The notes under the pieces were generated by a model. That model was given only the letters and a program-made list of their open reading frames with translations. It had not been told where the DNA came from and did no database searches. 64,000 bases of DNA from VRUE01 sp963704515 (GTDB lineage Bacteria; Actinomycetota; Thermoleophilia; Solirubrobacterales; 70-9): the NCBI GenBank assembly GCA_963704515.1, contig OY969913.1:1302001-1366000 (forward strand). Reading direction: 5' to 3'. Below, piece after piece: positions 16,252 through 24,650 of this stretch. The position numbers and the translations under genes are program-made. Every line of letters starts with the position of its first letter. Positions within the stretch are counted from its first letter, which is position 1.

Positions 16252-16914
16252 CTACCCGCCGATGCTGTCGGCGAAGCGTTGGAAGGCGGCCATGTCGGTC
16301 ACCTCGCGGCCGTGGCCGGGGAGGATCAGGGACGGCTCCAGCGCCGCCAGCTTGCGGATCGAGCGGCGGTTCTCGGCCGAGTCGGCGTTGAAGAAGTCGG
16401 GCGGCTCGGCGAGTCTGAAGCGGCCCGTCGCGTAGCTCATGCTGCGGATCACGTCGCCGCAGATCGCCACGCGGTCGGCGTCGCGGAAGAAGATCACCTC
16501 GCCCGGCGCGTGGCCGGGGGCGTGAACGACGCGGAAGCCCGCCACCTCGTCGCCCTCGGTGAGGACGCTGTCGACCTTGTGCGGCGGTCCCTCGAAGAGA
16601 CGCGCCGAAAGCTTCGCGATCGGGTGGTCTCCGGCGGCGACCGGCCGGCGTCCCTCCATCGCGTCGACATCGCCCGCGTGGCAGGCCAGGGGGATGCCGC
16701 GTGCCTCGCAGACGGCCTTGGCGGCGCCCTGGTGGTCGGGGTGGACGTGGGTCAGGGCGAGCAGCGAGAGCTCGCGGCCCTCGATCTCGGCGAAGATCCG
16801 GCGCCGGTCGGGGCGGCCTCCGGCGTCGATCAGCACGTCGCCGGCGAGGTAGACGTTGATGCCCGGCAGCGGGAACTGCTTGAGGCGCCAGACCCCCTCG
16901 GCCAGCTGCTTCAT
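16252..16914 (-). CDS. MBL-fold metallo-hydrolase
   Basis: 220 residues. Metal ligands are seen in HVHPDHQG (about residues 56-63, H-x-H-x-D-H), in HAPGHAPG and in ICGDVI, with a final histidine in LILPGHG. These bind two metal ions in glyoxalase-II-like and related hydrolases. Substrate unknown. Its ATG shares one base with the stop of the small gene upstream (TGATG), so it is the last gene of a three-gene operon. Confidence 0.87.
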   Translation of the reverse strand: MKQLAEGVWRLKQFPLPGINVYLAGDVLIDAGGRPDRRRIFAEIEGRELSLLALTHVHPDHQGAAKAVCEARGIPLACHAGDVDAMEGRRPVAAGDHPIAKLSARLFEGPPHKVDSVLTEGDEVAGFRVVHAPGHAPGEVIFFRDADRVAICGDVIRSMSYATGRFRLAEPPDFFNADSAENRRSIRKLAALEPSLILPGHGREVTDMAAFQRFADSIGG

Positions 16915-17165
16915 CAGTGGCGGGCGATACCCATCGTCCCGCGGGGGTCGCCGCTGTGCTCGGCGAGATCCTCGAGCTCGGCGATCTTCCGTTCGCCTTC
17001 GCGGCGCGCCGGATCGTCGGACGCCAGCGGCTCGATCAGGCGGCGGATCCGGTTGCGGACCTGCAGGGCGAAGTGGGGGGTGGAGGCGCCGGCAAGCGCC
17101 CGGACGTCCTCGGCCGTCACCGGGTGGCCGCCGGCAAGCAGGTCGGGTGTCTCGGCTTCGCTCAC
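16914..17165 (-). CDS. Small hypothetical protein in operon with MBL hydrolase
   Basis: 83 residues from GTG at 17165, which has GGAGGAG 4 nt upstream and overlaps the previous stop as GTGA. The reading frame extends further upstream but that extension overlaps the preceding gene. The chain is helical and charged (LQVRNRIRRLIEPLASDDPARREGERKI), and matches no family I can name. Confidence 0.65.
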   Translation of the reverse strand: MSEAETPDLLAGGHPVTAEDVRALAGASTPHFALQVRNRIRRLIEPLASDDPARREGERKIAELEDLAEHSGDPRGTMGIARH

Positions 17166-18541
17166 GGTTCTCCTCCGATCCTGGCCAGTTCCGCCAGCTG
17201 GTCGATTTGGGCTTGCTGCTTCACGTCGATCGCTTCCTGGTCTCCGATGACCCAAACGTGGTTATAAAAAGCTCGGGTCGGGTCCGTCGTGTAGCCCGGC
17301 TTGACGTCGAGCAGGTATTCGCGCAGCGCCTTTGGCAGCGTATCGGCGTCGTCGGTGAGCAGCAACGGACCCCAGGTGCCGGAGGCAGAGAGCGGCGCCG
17401 CGACCGCGGCGTCGAGCGGCGCGTCGTCACGGGCGACGACGAAGCCGTGGCCAGGGTCGTTGACGTTCCAGCCAAAGTCGCCGCTCGCATAGCGGGCGAG
17501 GGCGATCGCGTTCCCGACCGGGTCTTCGCCGGAGACGCGCCGCACGGGGTTGCCGATCTTGGCGACTTCGCCGACCACGGCGGAGGAGATCGCCGAGTTG
17601 GGGCCGAGCACGTAGACGGGCGTCTTAGGGTCTTCGCTGAGTGCGCCGGCGGTCTCCTTCGGGAGCTTGTCGTGGCCAGTGAAGAGAACGGCGTCGCCCG
17701 AGCGCGCCGCCCAGGCCGCGGCCGGCATCGCGAACCCGGACTGATCCTCGGAGGCGAGGACGATGTGCTGTGGCGCTCCGCCCAGAAGTTTGTTGCGCAG
17801 CGCCTCGACCGCGACCGCGAGCGCCGCCGGGTTCGCGCCCCTTGCCCTGGTCGTCCGCATCCCGTCGGGTGCTGCTCCGGAGCCGATCGCGAAGGCCTGC
17901 AGCTTGTCCGTCGCTGGGCTGCCCTGCGGGTCGAGGGCTTCCAGGGCCTGCGACGTCGCGTCGGGCACGCCGCCCCCGTCGGAGACCAGCAGCGGCGCAC
18001 GGACCGGAGTCGCCATCAGCGCGGCGGCGGCGACTGCCGCCTGCCATTCGCCTTCGTCGACGATGGTCACCGCGGCCGGTCGCTGCGCCGAGGTGGCCGA
18101 GGGGTAGACCGCCAGCGCAACCGCCGCGGCGGTGCTCGCCGGGTCCGAGCCGCCGACCCGGGTGGTGTTGTTGGTCGCGAACGAGGGGTAGCCGAGCTCT
18201 TCCGCAGCGGCCGCGGCCGGCGTTTCGTGTTCTTCGGGCGCCTTGGTGGTGGCCGCCGGCGCCGGCGCCGGTTCTTCCGACCGCCCGTTGGACCCACCGC
18301 CGCCCAGCACCGCGGCGACCAGGAAGACGATCGCCACGACCACCAGCCCGGCGATCGCCTTCAGCGCCCCCGGGATCGGCCGTCGACGGCGGCGCTTTGG
18401 ACGCGCATCCGACTTTGACCCCGCTCTGGTGTGGTCAATCTCGGATGCGCGTGAAGGCTCGGCCGGAGCGGGGTCTTGCGCGGCGCTTGGCGTCGAGGCG
18501 GGGGCGCCGACGTCGGCGTTGATCGGGCGCTTCCCGGGCAT
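17162..18541 (-). CDS. Membrane-anchored protein with cell-wall-binding repeat 2-like domain
   Basis: 459 residues. A Pro/Ala/charged cytosolic tail (1-50) ends in a run of arginines. One transmembrane helix follows at about 57-80, then a Pro/Ala linker (to about 115). The outer part has repeats of the CWB2 type: RVGGSDPASTAAAVALAV, PLLVSDGG, VYVLGPNSAIS and GPLLLTDDADTLPKAL. CWB2 domains bind secondary cell-wall polymers in other Gram-positives. TAGCGT 8 nt before the ATG is a possible leaderless promoter. Head gene of an operon with two downstream genes. Confidence 0.72.
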   Translation of the reverse strand: MPGKRPINADVGAPASTPSAAQDPAPAEPSRASEIDHTRAGSKSDARPKRRRRRPIPGALKAIAGLVVVAIVFLVAAVLGGGGSNGRSEEPAPAPAATTKAPEEHETPAAAAAEELGYPSFATNNTTRVGGSDPASTAAAVALAVYPSATSAQRPAAVTIVDEGEWQAAVAAAALMATPVRAPLLVSDGGGVPDATSQALEALDPQGSPATDKLQAFAIGSGAAPDGMRTTRARGANPAALAVAVEALRNKLLGGAPQHIVLASEDQSGFAMPAAAWAARSGDAVLFTGHDKLPKETAGALSEDPKTPVYVLGPNSAISSAVVGEVAKIGNPVRRVSGEDPVGNAIALARYASGDFGWNVNDPGHGFVVARDDAPLDAAVAAPLSASGTWGPLLLTDDADTLPKALREYLLDVKPGYTTDPTRAFYNHVWVIGDQEAIDVKQQAQIDQLAELARIGGEP

Positions 18542-18565
18542 CGCGCGGAACGCTACACGCGGGCG

Positions 18566-18583
18566 GCTGACTGGCTGGTCAGC
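18566..18583. promoter_or_regulatory. Imperfect operator GCTGAC-N6-GTCAGC
   Basis: A palindrome with 6-bp arms (GCTGAC at 18566-18571, GTCAGC at 18578-18583), located 18 bp before the perfect operator at 18602. It shares the TGAC/GTCA core and may be a second site for the same regulator. It lies in the space between the divergent cell-wall-binding and acyl-CoA dehydrogenase genes. Confidence 0.4.
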
Positions 18584-18601
18584 TAGGATTTCTCCCCCTG
18601 G

Positions 18602-18617
18602 TTGACTGACCAGTCAA
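18602..18617. promoter_or_regulatory. Palindromic operator TTGACTGACCAGTCAA upstream of acyl-CoA dehydrogenase
   Basis: Identical in all 16 bases to the site at 9316-9331. It ends 38 bp before the ATG at 18656. Identity at two beta-oxidation genes 9 kb apart argues for a common repressor, most likely of the TetR family; no such regulator gene is in the window. Confidence 0.7.
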
Positions 18618-18655
18618 TCAACCGCGCCGACGCCGCACGAGCCAGAGAGGACCGC

Positions 18656-19921
18656 ATGGATTTCGCACTGAACGACGAGCAGCTGGAGTACAAGGAGCGC
18701 TGCCGCACCTTCGCCCGCGAGGCGATCCGGCCCGCTGCCCGCAAGCACGACGAAGAGGAGAGCACTCCTTGGGAGGTGATCAAGGAGGCGCGCGCGCAGG
18801 GATTCGGTGGCCTCGAGGCAATTCAGCGCTCCGCATCCGACCCCGAGGGCCAGATGCAGGTGATCTCCGCCGAGGAGTTCCACTGGGGCTGTGCCGGCAC
18901 CGCGCTGGCGATCTCCGGCTCCGGCCTCGCCGCCGCCGGCATCGCCTCCTCCGGCACTCCCGAGCAGATCGCCCAGTGGGTGCCCGAGTGCTTCGGCGCC
19001 GGTGACGACATCAAGCTCGGCGCCTACGCGGTCACCGAGCCGCAGGCCGGCTCCGACGTCAAGAGCCTGAAGACGACCGCCAAGCGCGACGGCGACGAGT
19101 GGGTGCTCAACGGGACCAAGGTCTTCATCACCAACGGCGGAATCGCCGACGTGCACGTCGTCGTCGCCACCGTCGACCCGGCGCTTGGCACCCGCGGCCA
19201 GGCCTCCTTCGTCGTCGGCAAGGGCACGCCGGGGTTGAGCCAGGGCAAGAAGGAGTCGAAGCTCGGCATCCGCGCCTCGCACACCGCCGAGATCATCCTC
19301 GACGAATGCCGCATCCCGGTCGAGAACCTGCTCGGCGGCGAGGAGAAGCTGGAGCGCAAGCTGCAGCGCGGCCGCGAAGGCAAGAAGTCGCGCGGCGCCG
19401 ACGCGCTGGCGACCTTCGAGATGACCCGGCCGCTGGTCGGCGCCTCGGCGCTGGGCATCGCCCAGGCCGCCTACGAGTGGACGCTCGAATACCTCGACGG
19501 GCAGACCTTCGAGGGGCGTCCCGTCCTCAAGGAGCAGCGCATCCAGCAGGTCCTCGCCGACGTCGCCACCGAGATCGAGGCCGCCCGCCTGCTCGTCCAG
19601 CGCGCCGCCTGGATGGGCCGCAACGGCATCCCGATGCGCGGCGGCCAGGGCTCGATGTCGAAGCTCAAGGCCGGCGACGTGACGATGTGGGCGACGACCA
19701 CGCTGATGGACCTGGTCGGGCCCTACGCCTGGAGCACCGAGTGCCCGCTGGAGAAGTGGTTCCGCGACGCCAAGATCTACCAGCTGTTCGAGGGGACGGC
19801 CGAGATCCAGCGGATGGTCATCTCGCGGATGCAGGCGGCTGAATACGCGGAGCGGTTGGGCTACGCGGCCGAAGTCGCTGACGCTGCGGTGGCGGCGAAG
19901 CCGGAGCCGGTGGCGGCGTAG
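18656..19921 (+). CDS. Acyl-CoA dehydrogenase
   Basis: 421 residues from ATG 18656. The in-frame upstream TTG lies inside the operator and is rejected. Complete family features: AYAVTEPQAGSDVKSLKTTA, the middle beta domain (GTKVFITNGG), then FEGRPVLKEQRIQQVLADVATEIEAAR and the C-terminal FEGTAEIQRMVISR. An insertion of charged residues near 230-255 (KLERKLQRGREGKKSRGAD) is longer than usual. It is under the same operator as the thiolase at 9383. The stop codon is inside the left arm of the following palindromic element. Confidence 0.9.
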   Translation: MDFALNDEQLEYKERCRTFAREAIRPAARKHDEEESTPWEVIKEARAQGFGGLEAIQRSASDPEGQMQVISAEEFHWGCAGTALAISGSGLAAAGIASSGTPEQIAQWVPECFGAGDDIKLGAYAVTEPQAGSDVKSLKTTAKRDGDEWVLNGTKVFITNGGIADVHVVVATVDPALGTRGQASFVVGKGTPGLSQGKKESKLGIRASHTAEIILDECRIPVENLLGGEEKLERKLQRGREGKKSRGADALATFEMTRPLVGASALGIAQAAYEWTLEYLDGQTFEGRPVLKEQRIQQVLADVATEIEAARLLVQRAAWMGRNGIPMRGGQGSMSKLKAGDVTMWATTTLMDLVGPYAWSTECPLEKWFRDAKIYQLFEGTAEIQRMVISRMQAAEYAERLGYAAEVADAAVAAKPEPVAA

Positions 19922-20022
19922 CCGCGGGTATCCCCTCCTGGAAACCCGCCGCCCGCACGCCGTGGGGCTGCGTGTTCGTGGGTCGGCTCACAAGTTCCCA
20001 GGAGGGGATCCCCGCGGCTACG
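19917..20022. repeat. Long palindromic intergenic element (element 2)
   Basis: Bases 19917-19945 and 19994-20022 are inverted repeats matching at 27 of 29 positions. The 48-base interior ends in CTCACAA, followed by GTTCC, as in the elements at 34063 and 34641. It also shares the AACCCGC and GCCC start of the interior. The left arm contains the TAG stop of the upstream dehydrogenase. Confidence 0.85.
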
Positions 20023-20089
20023 CAACGGGGGTTGCAGCTTCGGCCCACGGCCGTGGAGCGGGAAATGGGCTTGACTAGCCTTTTCGGCC

Positions 20090-21292
20090 ATGCTTATGGC
20101 TCGCCCTGTCGCGGCGGCTTTGGTCGCTGCCGTGGCGGCTGTCGTCGCGCTGCTCGCGGTTGGCGCCACCGCGCCTGCCAAGGACTTGGAAGCTCAGCTT
20201 CAGGCCAAGGAAGCGAGGCTCTCTGAGGCTCGCGAACGCAGTGGGGTCTTGACGACGACGATCTCTCGCTACAGCGGCCACATTGAAGCTTTGACCAAGC
20301 AGGTCGCGGGGCTGCGGAACCGTGAGGCCGTCGTGCGGGTGCGGCTTGATGCTCAGCAGGCGAGGCTCGATCGGTCTGAAGCTGTGCTTGGGGTTGCCAC
20401 GCGGCGACTCGTCAGCGCGCGGTCTCATTTGAAGCGGGCGCTGGTGACCTTGCGTGGTCGGCTGGTCGCGATCTACAAGACCGGCACCCCGGAGGTGCTC
20501 AGCGTGATCGTCGGCGCCGACGACTATCAGGACCTGGTCGTCAGCACCGAATACCTCAACCGGATTCGCGGCAACGACGAAGCGATCGTCGGCCGGGTGC
20601 GTGATCTGCGCGACGAAGTGCGGAGCACCGTTCTGCGCCTACGGGCCGCGCGTAACCGGATCAAGGTTGCGCGGGATGCCGTCGCCGCCGAAGAGCAGGC
20701 GCTGGCGAGCGCCCGCAGCGCTGTCCAGCGACGTCAGTCCCAGCTGATCGACGCCCGCGGCAAGCGGGTCGCGGCGCTGCGCGAGATCCGCCGTCACGAA
20801 CGCGAGCTGGACGGCTCGGTGGCGAAGATCCAGGCGAAGATCGCGGCGCGGCTGGCGGGCTATGGCTCGGCGCCGCTGCCGCTCGGCCCGGTCAGGGCCG
20901 GCAACGGCAGCGGTCTGATCTGGCCGGTCGACGGGCCGGTCGTCTCCGGCTTCGGTCCGCGCACGATCAACGGCAGCTACGAGTACCACCCGGGCATCGA
21001 CATCGCCGTGCCCAGCGGCACGCCGATCCGCGCCGCGGCGGCCGGCACCGTGATCTTCACCGAGCCCGAGTCGAGCAGCGGCGGCTACGGCAATTACACC
21101 TGCATCGACCACGGCGGCGGGCTCTCCACCTGCTACGCGCACCAGGAGTCCTTCGCGGTCTCGCCCGGCCAGCAGGTCACCCAGGGTCAGGTGGTCGGCT
21201 ACAGCGACTGCACCGGCTACTGCTTCGGCCCGCACGTCCATTTCGAGGTGCGGATTGACGGCGAAGTGACCGATCCGATGGCCTATCTCTAG
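20090..21292 (+). CDS. M23-family peptidoglycan endopeptidase with coiled-coil domain
   Basis: 400 residues. An N-terminal signal segment ends near A-P-A-K. A long coiled coil covers about residues 32-250, interrupted near the GTPEVLSVIVGADDYQDLV segment, as in EnvC/PcsB-type regulators and hydrolases. The C-terminal LytM domain has HPGID (about residue 303) and H382-V-H384 as metal ligands, with extra cysteines (YTCIDH, LSTCYAH, SDCTGYCFG). It acts on the cell wall, probably at division. TAGCCT lies 8 nt before the ATG; an ATG two codons later is also possible. Confidence 0.88.
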   Translation: MLMARPVAAALVAAVAAVVALLAVGATAPAKDLEAQLQAKEARLSEARERSGVLTTTISRYSGHIEALTKQVAGLRNREAVVRVRLDAQQARLDRSEAVLGVATRRLVSARSHLKRALVTLRGRLVAIYKTGTPEVLSVIVGADDYQDLVVSTEYLNRIRGNDEAIVGRVRDLRDEVRSTVLRLRAARNRIKVARDAVAAEEQALASARSAVQRRQSQLIDARGKRVAALREIRRHERELDGSVAKIQAKIAARLAGYGSAPLPLGPVRAGNGSGLIWPVDGPVVSGFGPRTINGSYEYHPGIDIAVPSGTPIRAAAAGTVIFTEPESSSGGYGNYTCIDHGGGLSTCYAHQESFAVSPGQQVTQGQVVGYSDCTGYCFGPHVHFEVRIDGEVTDPMAYL

Positions 21293-21370
21293 GCGTAGCC
21301 TCGGGTCGTTGGATCCAATTTACTTAATTTTAGGTATGTATTGAGCCGGCCGGTCTGAGACCCTTGAGAG

Positions 21371-22078
21371 GTGATCAGGCAGGCGCACGGCTATATGGCG
21401 GGCGCGTTCTCGGGAACTGCCCTGGTGGGGGCGGCGGTGATCGCCTTCGTGGTGATCGTTTCGCTGCAGGCGCTCCGCGACTGGCCGCTGGCCGGGCTCG
21501 GCGGCGGTGGCGACGGCTCGGTCTCTTCCGGCCACGCTGTTGGCGGTGGCTCGGCCCAGCCCGCGACCGGCGCACATGGCGCCGGCACGGCCGCGGCGGC
21601 CGCTGCGACGGCGCACCGGAGCGGCGCTGGAGCCGTGACCCACGGCCACGCCGGCGACAACGTCAGACTTGGCGCCTCGCCCTCTCCCTCGGATACCGGT
21701 CCGGGGGCCGAAGCGCCAAGCTCGGGCGGCGGCGAGAATGCGGATGGTTCGCCCACCTCGGCTTCCTCGCCCACAGCCCCGGCGTCGGGGTCCTCCGGTG
21801 GCAATGGCGGCGCGGGCGGCGGCTCCGGCTCGCAAGGTGGTACGGGGGCCGGTGCCGGCAGCGGATCCCCGGGCTCCACTTCGGGCGCGGTGACCGGCGC
21901 CGTCGACGAAACCGTCAAAGGCGTCGACGAAGCGACCGGCGGGGCGCTCGGCGAAGCCGGCGTCACCGGCCCCGTCGAAGAAGTCGTCGACGGCGTCGCC
22001 GGCCCGGAATCGACGGTCGGCAAAACCGTGGACAAAACCGTGGAAGCGGTCGGCGGCCTGCTCGGCGGCAACCGCTGA
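21371..22078 (+). CDS. Low-complexity single-pass membrane protein
   Basis: 235 residues with GTG start. One transmembrane helix (about 12-34), then a Gly/Ser/Ala/Pro-rich extracellular stretch without fold signals to about residue 175. The C-terminal part has repeated amphipathic segments of the kind AVTGAVDETVKGVDEATGG and ESTVGKTVDKTVEAVGGLL. It looks like a cell-wall-spanning surface protein. No domain is recognised, and low complexity makes homology unreliable. Confidence 0.55.
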   Translation: MIRQAHGYMAGAFSGTALVGAAVIAFVVIVSLQALRDWPLAGLGGGGDGSVSSGHAVGGGSAQPATGAHGAGTAAAAAATAHRSGAGAVTHGHAGDNVRLGASPSPSDTGPGAEAPSSGGGENADGSPTSASSPTAPASGSSGGNGGAGGGSGSQGGTGAGAGSGSPGSTSGAVTGAVDETVKGVDEATGGALGEAGVTGPVEEVVDGVAGPESTVGKTVDKTVEAVGGLLGGNR

Positions 22079-22114
22079 TCGCCGCTCGGCCCGCAACCGT
22101 CACAATGCCCGCCT

Positions 22115-23434
22115 ATGTGTCCAGAGGTGGAGCGCGTGGGGCAGGCGGATGCGGCGGACCCGATCCAGGGCTCGGCCGTCTACCCGTCCGGTAGCCGGGT
22201 CAACGAGCGCGGCCACCTCGAGGTAGGAGGCTGCGACGTCGTCGATCTCGCCGTGGAGTTCGGCACCCCCGCTTACGTCTACGCCGAGGACGACCTGCGC
22301 GCCCGCGCCCGCGCCTACCGCGAGGCCTTCGAGCGGCGCACCGACAGCTTCGAGGTGCTCTTCGCCAGCAAGTCGCTGCCCTGCACCGCCGCCTACCGGC
22401 TGTTCGCCGGGGAGGGTCTCTCGGTCGACGTCGCCTCCGGCGGCGAGCTGCACATGGCGCTGCGCGCCGGCTTCGACCCGGCCCGCATCCACATGCACGG
22501 CAACAACAAGAGCGAGGAGGAAATCCTCTTCGCCGCTCGCTCGGGCGTTGGCCACCTGATCCTCGACTCCTTCGACGAGATCGAACGCTGCGAGCGGCTG
22601 CTCGACTCGCCCCAGCCGGTTCTGGTTCGCGTCACCCCGGGGATCAAGCCCTCGACTCATGACTACGTGCAGACCGGCCAGCTCGACTCGAAGTTCGGCT
22701 TCGGTATCGAGGACGGGCTCGCCGCCCGCGCGATCGAGCGCGTGCTGGCCTCCGACGTGCTCGAGCTGAAGGGACTGCACGCCCACATCGGCTCTCAGAT
22801 CTTCGAGCTCGAGCCCTACACGCTGGCGATCCGGGCGCTCGGCGAGTTGGCCGGCGACTGGTGCGAGGTGGTCAACGTCGGCGGCGGCCTGGGGATCGCC
22901 TACACGGCCGAGGACGAGCCCCCCTCGATCGAGTCCTACGTCGACGTCAAGGTGCGCGGCGTCGCCGAGGTCTTCGGCGAGGAGGTGCGGATCCTGATCG
23001 AGCCCGGCCGCTCGTTGGTCGGCAACGCGGGGATCACCGCCTACCGGGTGGGCACCGTCAAGGAGATCCCTGGCATCCGCACCTACGTCGCCGTCGATGG
23101 CGGTATGTCGGACAACCTGCGCCCGATGCTTTACGGCTCGCGCTACGAGGCGTTGATCGCCGACCGGGCCGCGGCGGCTCCCGACAGCCTGGCGACGATC
23201 GCCGGCATGCACTGCGAGTCGGGCGACATCGTCGTCCGCGACGCGATGCTCGCCGCCCCCGCCGTCGGCGACGTGCTGGTCACGCCGGCTACCGGCGCCT
23301 ACGGGTACGCGATGGCCAGCAACTACAACGGCGTGCCGCGTCCTCCGGTCGTCTTCTGCCGCGAGGGCGAGGCCCGCGCCGTGGTGCGCCGCGAGACCTA
23401 CGAGGACCTCACCTCCCGCGACGTCGATGCCTGA
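22115..23434 (+). CDS. lysA: Diaminopimelate decarboxylase
   Basis: 439 residues. It makes L-lysine from meso-diaminopimelate with pyridoxal phosphate. The PLP lysine is in VLFASKSLPC (usually F-A-x-K-A-N), followed by VDVASGGELHMAL, the LKGLHAHIGSQI block and VNVGGGLG for phosphate binding. The C-terminal barrel has EPGRSLVGNAG, MHCESGDIV (active-site Cys) and ATGAYGYAMASNYNG. First gene of an operon with hom, thrC and thrB, joined to hom by an 8-base overlap. Confidence 0.93.
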   Translation: MCPEVERVGQADAADPIQGSAVYPSGSRVNERGHLEVGGCDVVDLAVEFGTPAYVYAEDDLRARARAYREAFERRTDSFEVLFASKSLPCTAAYRLFAGEGLSVDVASGGELHMALRAGFDPARIHMHGNNKSEEEILFAARSGVGHLILDSFDEIERCERLLDSPQPVLVRVTPGIKPSTHDYVQTGQLDSKFGFGIEDGLAARAIERVLASDVLELKGLHAHIGSQIFELEPYTLAIRALGELAGDWCEVVNVGGGLGIAYTAEDEPPSIESYVDVKVRGVAEVFGEEVRILIEPGRSLVGNAGITAYRVGTVKEIPGIRTYVAVDGGMSDNLRPMLYGSRYEALIADRAAAAPDSLATIAGMHCESGDIVVRDAMLAAPAVGDVLVTPATGAYGYAMASNYNGVPRPPVVFCREGEARAVVRRETYEDLTSRDVDA

Positions 23435-24650
23435 GCCGCTTCGCATCGGACTGCTGGGCCGCGGCACCGTCGGCGGCGCCTTCGCCGGCCTGGTCGAGGC
23501 GCGCGCCGACGCGGTCGAGGCCGCGACCGGGCGCCGGCCCGAGATCGCCGGCGTCCTCACCCGCGCCGACGGCGAGTTCGACGCGATCCTCGAGCGCTCC
23601 GAGCTGATCGTCGAGCTGATCGGCGGCACCGACCCGGCCCGCGACTACGTCGCCCGGGCGCTGCGCGCCGGCCGGCCCGTGGTCACCGCCAACAAGCAGC
23701 TCCTCGCTCAGCACGGCGATGAGCTCTTCGGGCTCGCCCGCGAGGCGGGAGTGCAGCTGCGCTTCGAGGCCGCCGTCGCCGGCGTGATCCCGATCGTGCG
23801 CGTGATCCAGGAGAGCTTCGGCGTCACCGAGATCGCCAAGGTCTTCGGCATCGTCAACGGCACGACCAACTTCATCCTCACCGAGATGGCGGCCAGCGGC
23901 GCCTCCTACGAGGAGGTCCTCGGCCGCGCCCAGGAGCTCGGCTACGCCGAGGCCGACCCGACCGATGACGTCAACGGGGCCGACGCGGCGGCGAAGATGG
24001 CGATCCTCGCCCGGCTCGCCTTTCACACCCCGGTCACCCTCGACGAGGTCGCCTTCGAGGGGATCGAGCGGGTCGAGCCCGACGACATCGCCTACGCCAG
24101 GGAGCTCGGCCTCTCGCTGAAGCTGCTCGGGGTGGCCGAGCGGCGCGAGGGCGGGGTCAGCGTACGCGTCTTCCCCTGCTTCCTCTACGGCGGCCACCCG
24201 CTGGCGCCGGTGGCCGGTCCCTTCAACGCGGTGATGGTCGAGGCGCCGGAGATCACCGAGGTGACGATGTCCGGGCCGGGAGCCGGCGGCGTGCAGACCG
24301 CCTCGGCGGTGCTCGGCGACGTCGTCTCGATCCTCAGCGGCGACGCCCCCGTGCACGAGGCCCGCGAGCGGCTGCCGATCGTCACCGACGTCACCTCCTC
24401 CTTCTACCTGCACCTCGCGGTGGCCGACCGCCCCGGGGTGCTCGCCAGCGTGGCGACCGTGCTCGGCGACAACGAGGTCTCGGTGAAGAGCGTCGTCCAG
24501 CAGGGGACCGGCGAGGACGCGCGCCTGGTGATGGTCCTGCACGAGTGCCTCGAGTCGCGGTTCGCCGCCGCCCTGGAGGCGATCGACGCGCTCGACGTGC
24601 TGCGCGCGCCGCCCCGCGCGATCCGGGTGATCGAAGAGGAGTTCGTTTGA
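23427..24650 (+). CDS. hom: Homoserine dehydrogenase
   Basis: 407 residues. The N-terminal NAD(P)-binding domain starts IGLLGRGTVGGAF, with VVTANKQLL carrying the conserved Lys. The catalytic domain has GIVNGTTNFILTEM and AQELGYAEADPTDDVNGADAA. A C-terminal ACT domain (about 325-400, SFYLHLAVADRPGVLASVA) suggests feedback control by threonine. It reduces aspartate semialdehyde to homoserine, the branch point for threonine and methionine. Confidence 0.94.
   Translation: MPEPLRIGLLGRGTVGGAFAGLVEARADAVEAATGRRPEIAGVLTRADGEFDAILERSELIVELIGGTDPARDYVARALRAGRPVVTANKQLLAQHGDELFGLAREAGVQLRFEAAVAGVIPIVRVIQESFGVTEIAKVFGIVNGTTNFILTEMAASGASYEEVLGRAQELGYAEADPTDDVNGADAAAKMAILARLAFHTPVTLDEVAFEGIERVEPDDIAYARELGLSLKLLGVAERREGGVSVRVFPCFLYGGHPLAPVAGPFNAVMVEAPEITEVTMSGPGAGGVQTASAVLGDVVSILSGDAPVHEARERLPIVTDVTSSFYLHLAVADRPGVLASVATVLGDNEVSVKSVVQQGTGEDARLVMVLHECLESRFAAALEAIDALDVLRAPPRAIRVIEEEFV

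Noticed and set aside
21371..22078. Treating the Gly/Ser/Ala-rich protein as a shadow frame
   Set aside because: Kept as a gene: it has a clear membrane helix, no competing frame with a domain, and an ordered C-terminal region, though with modest confidence.
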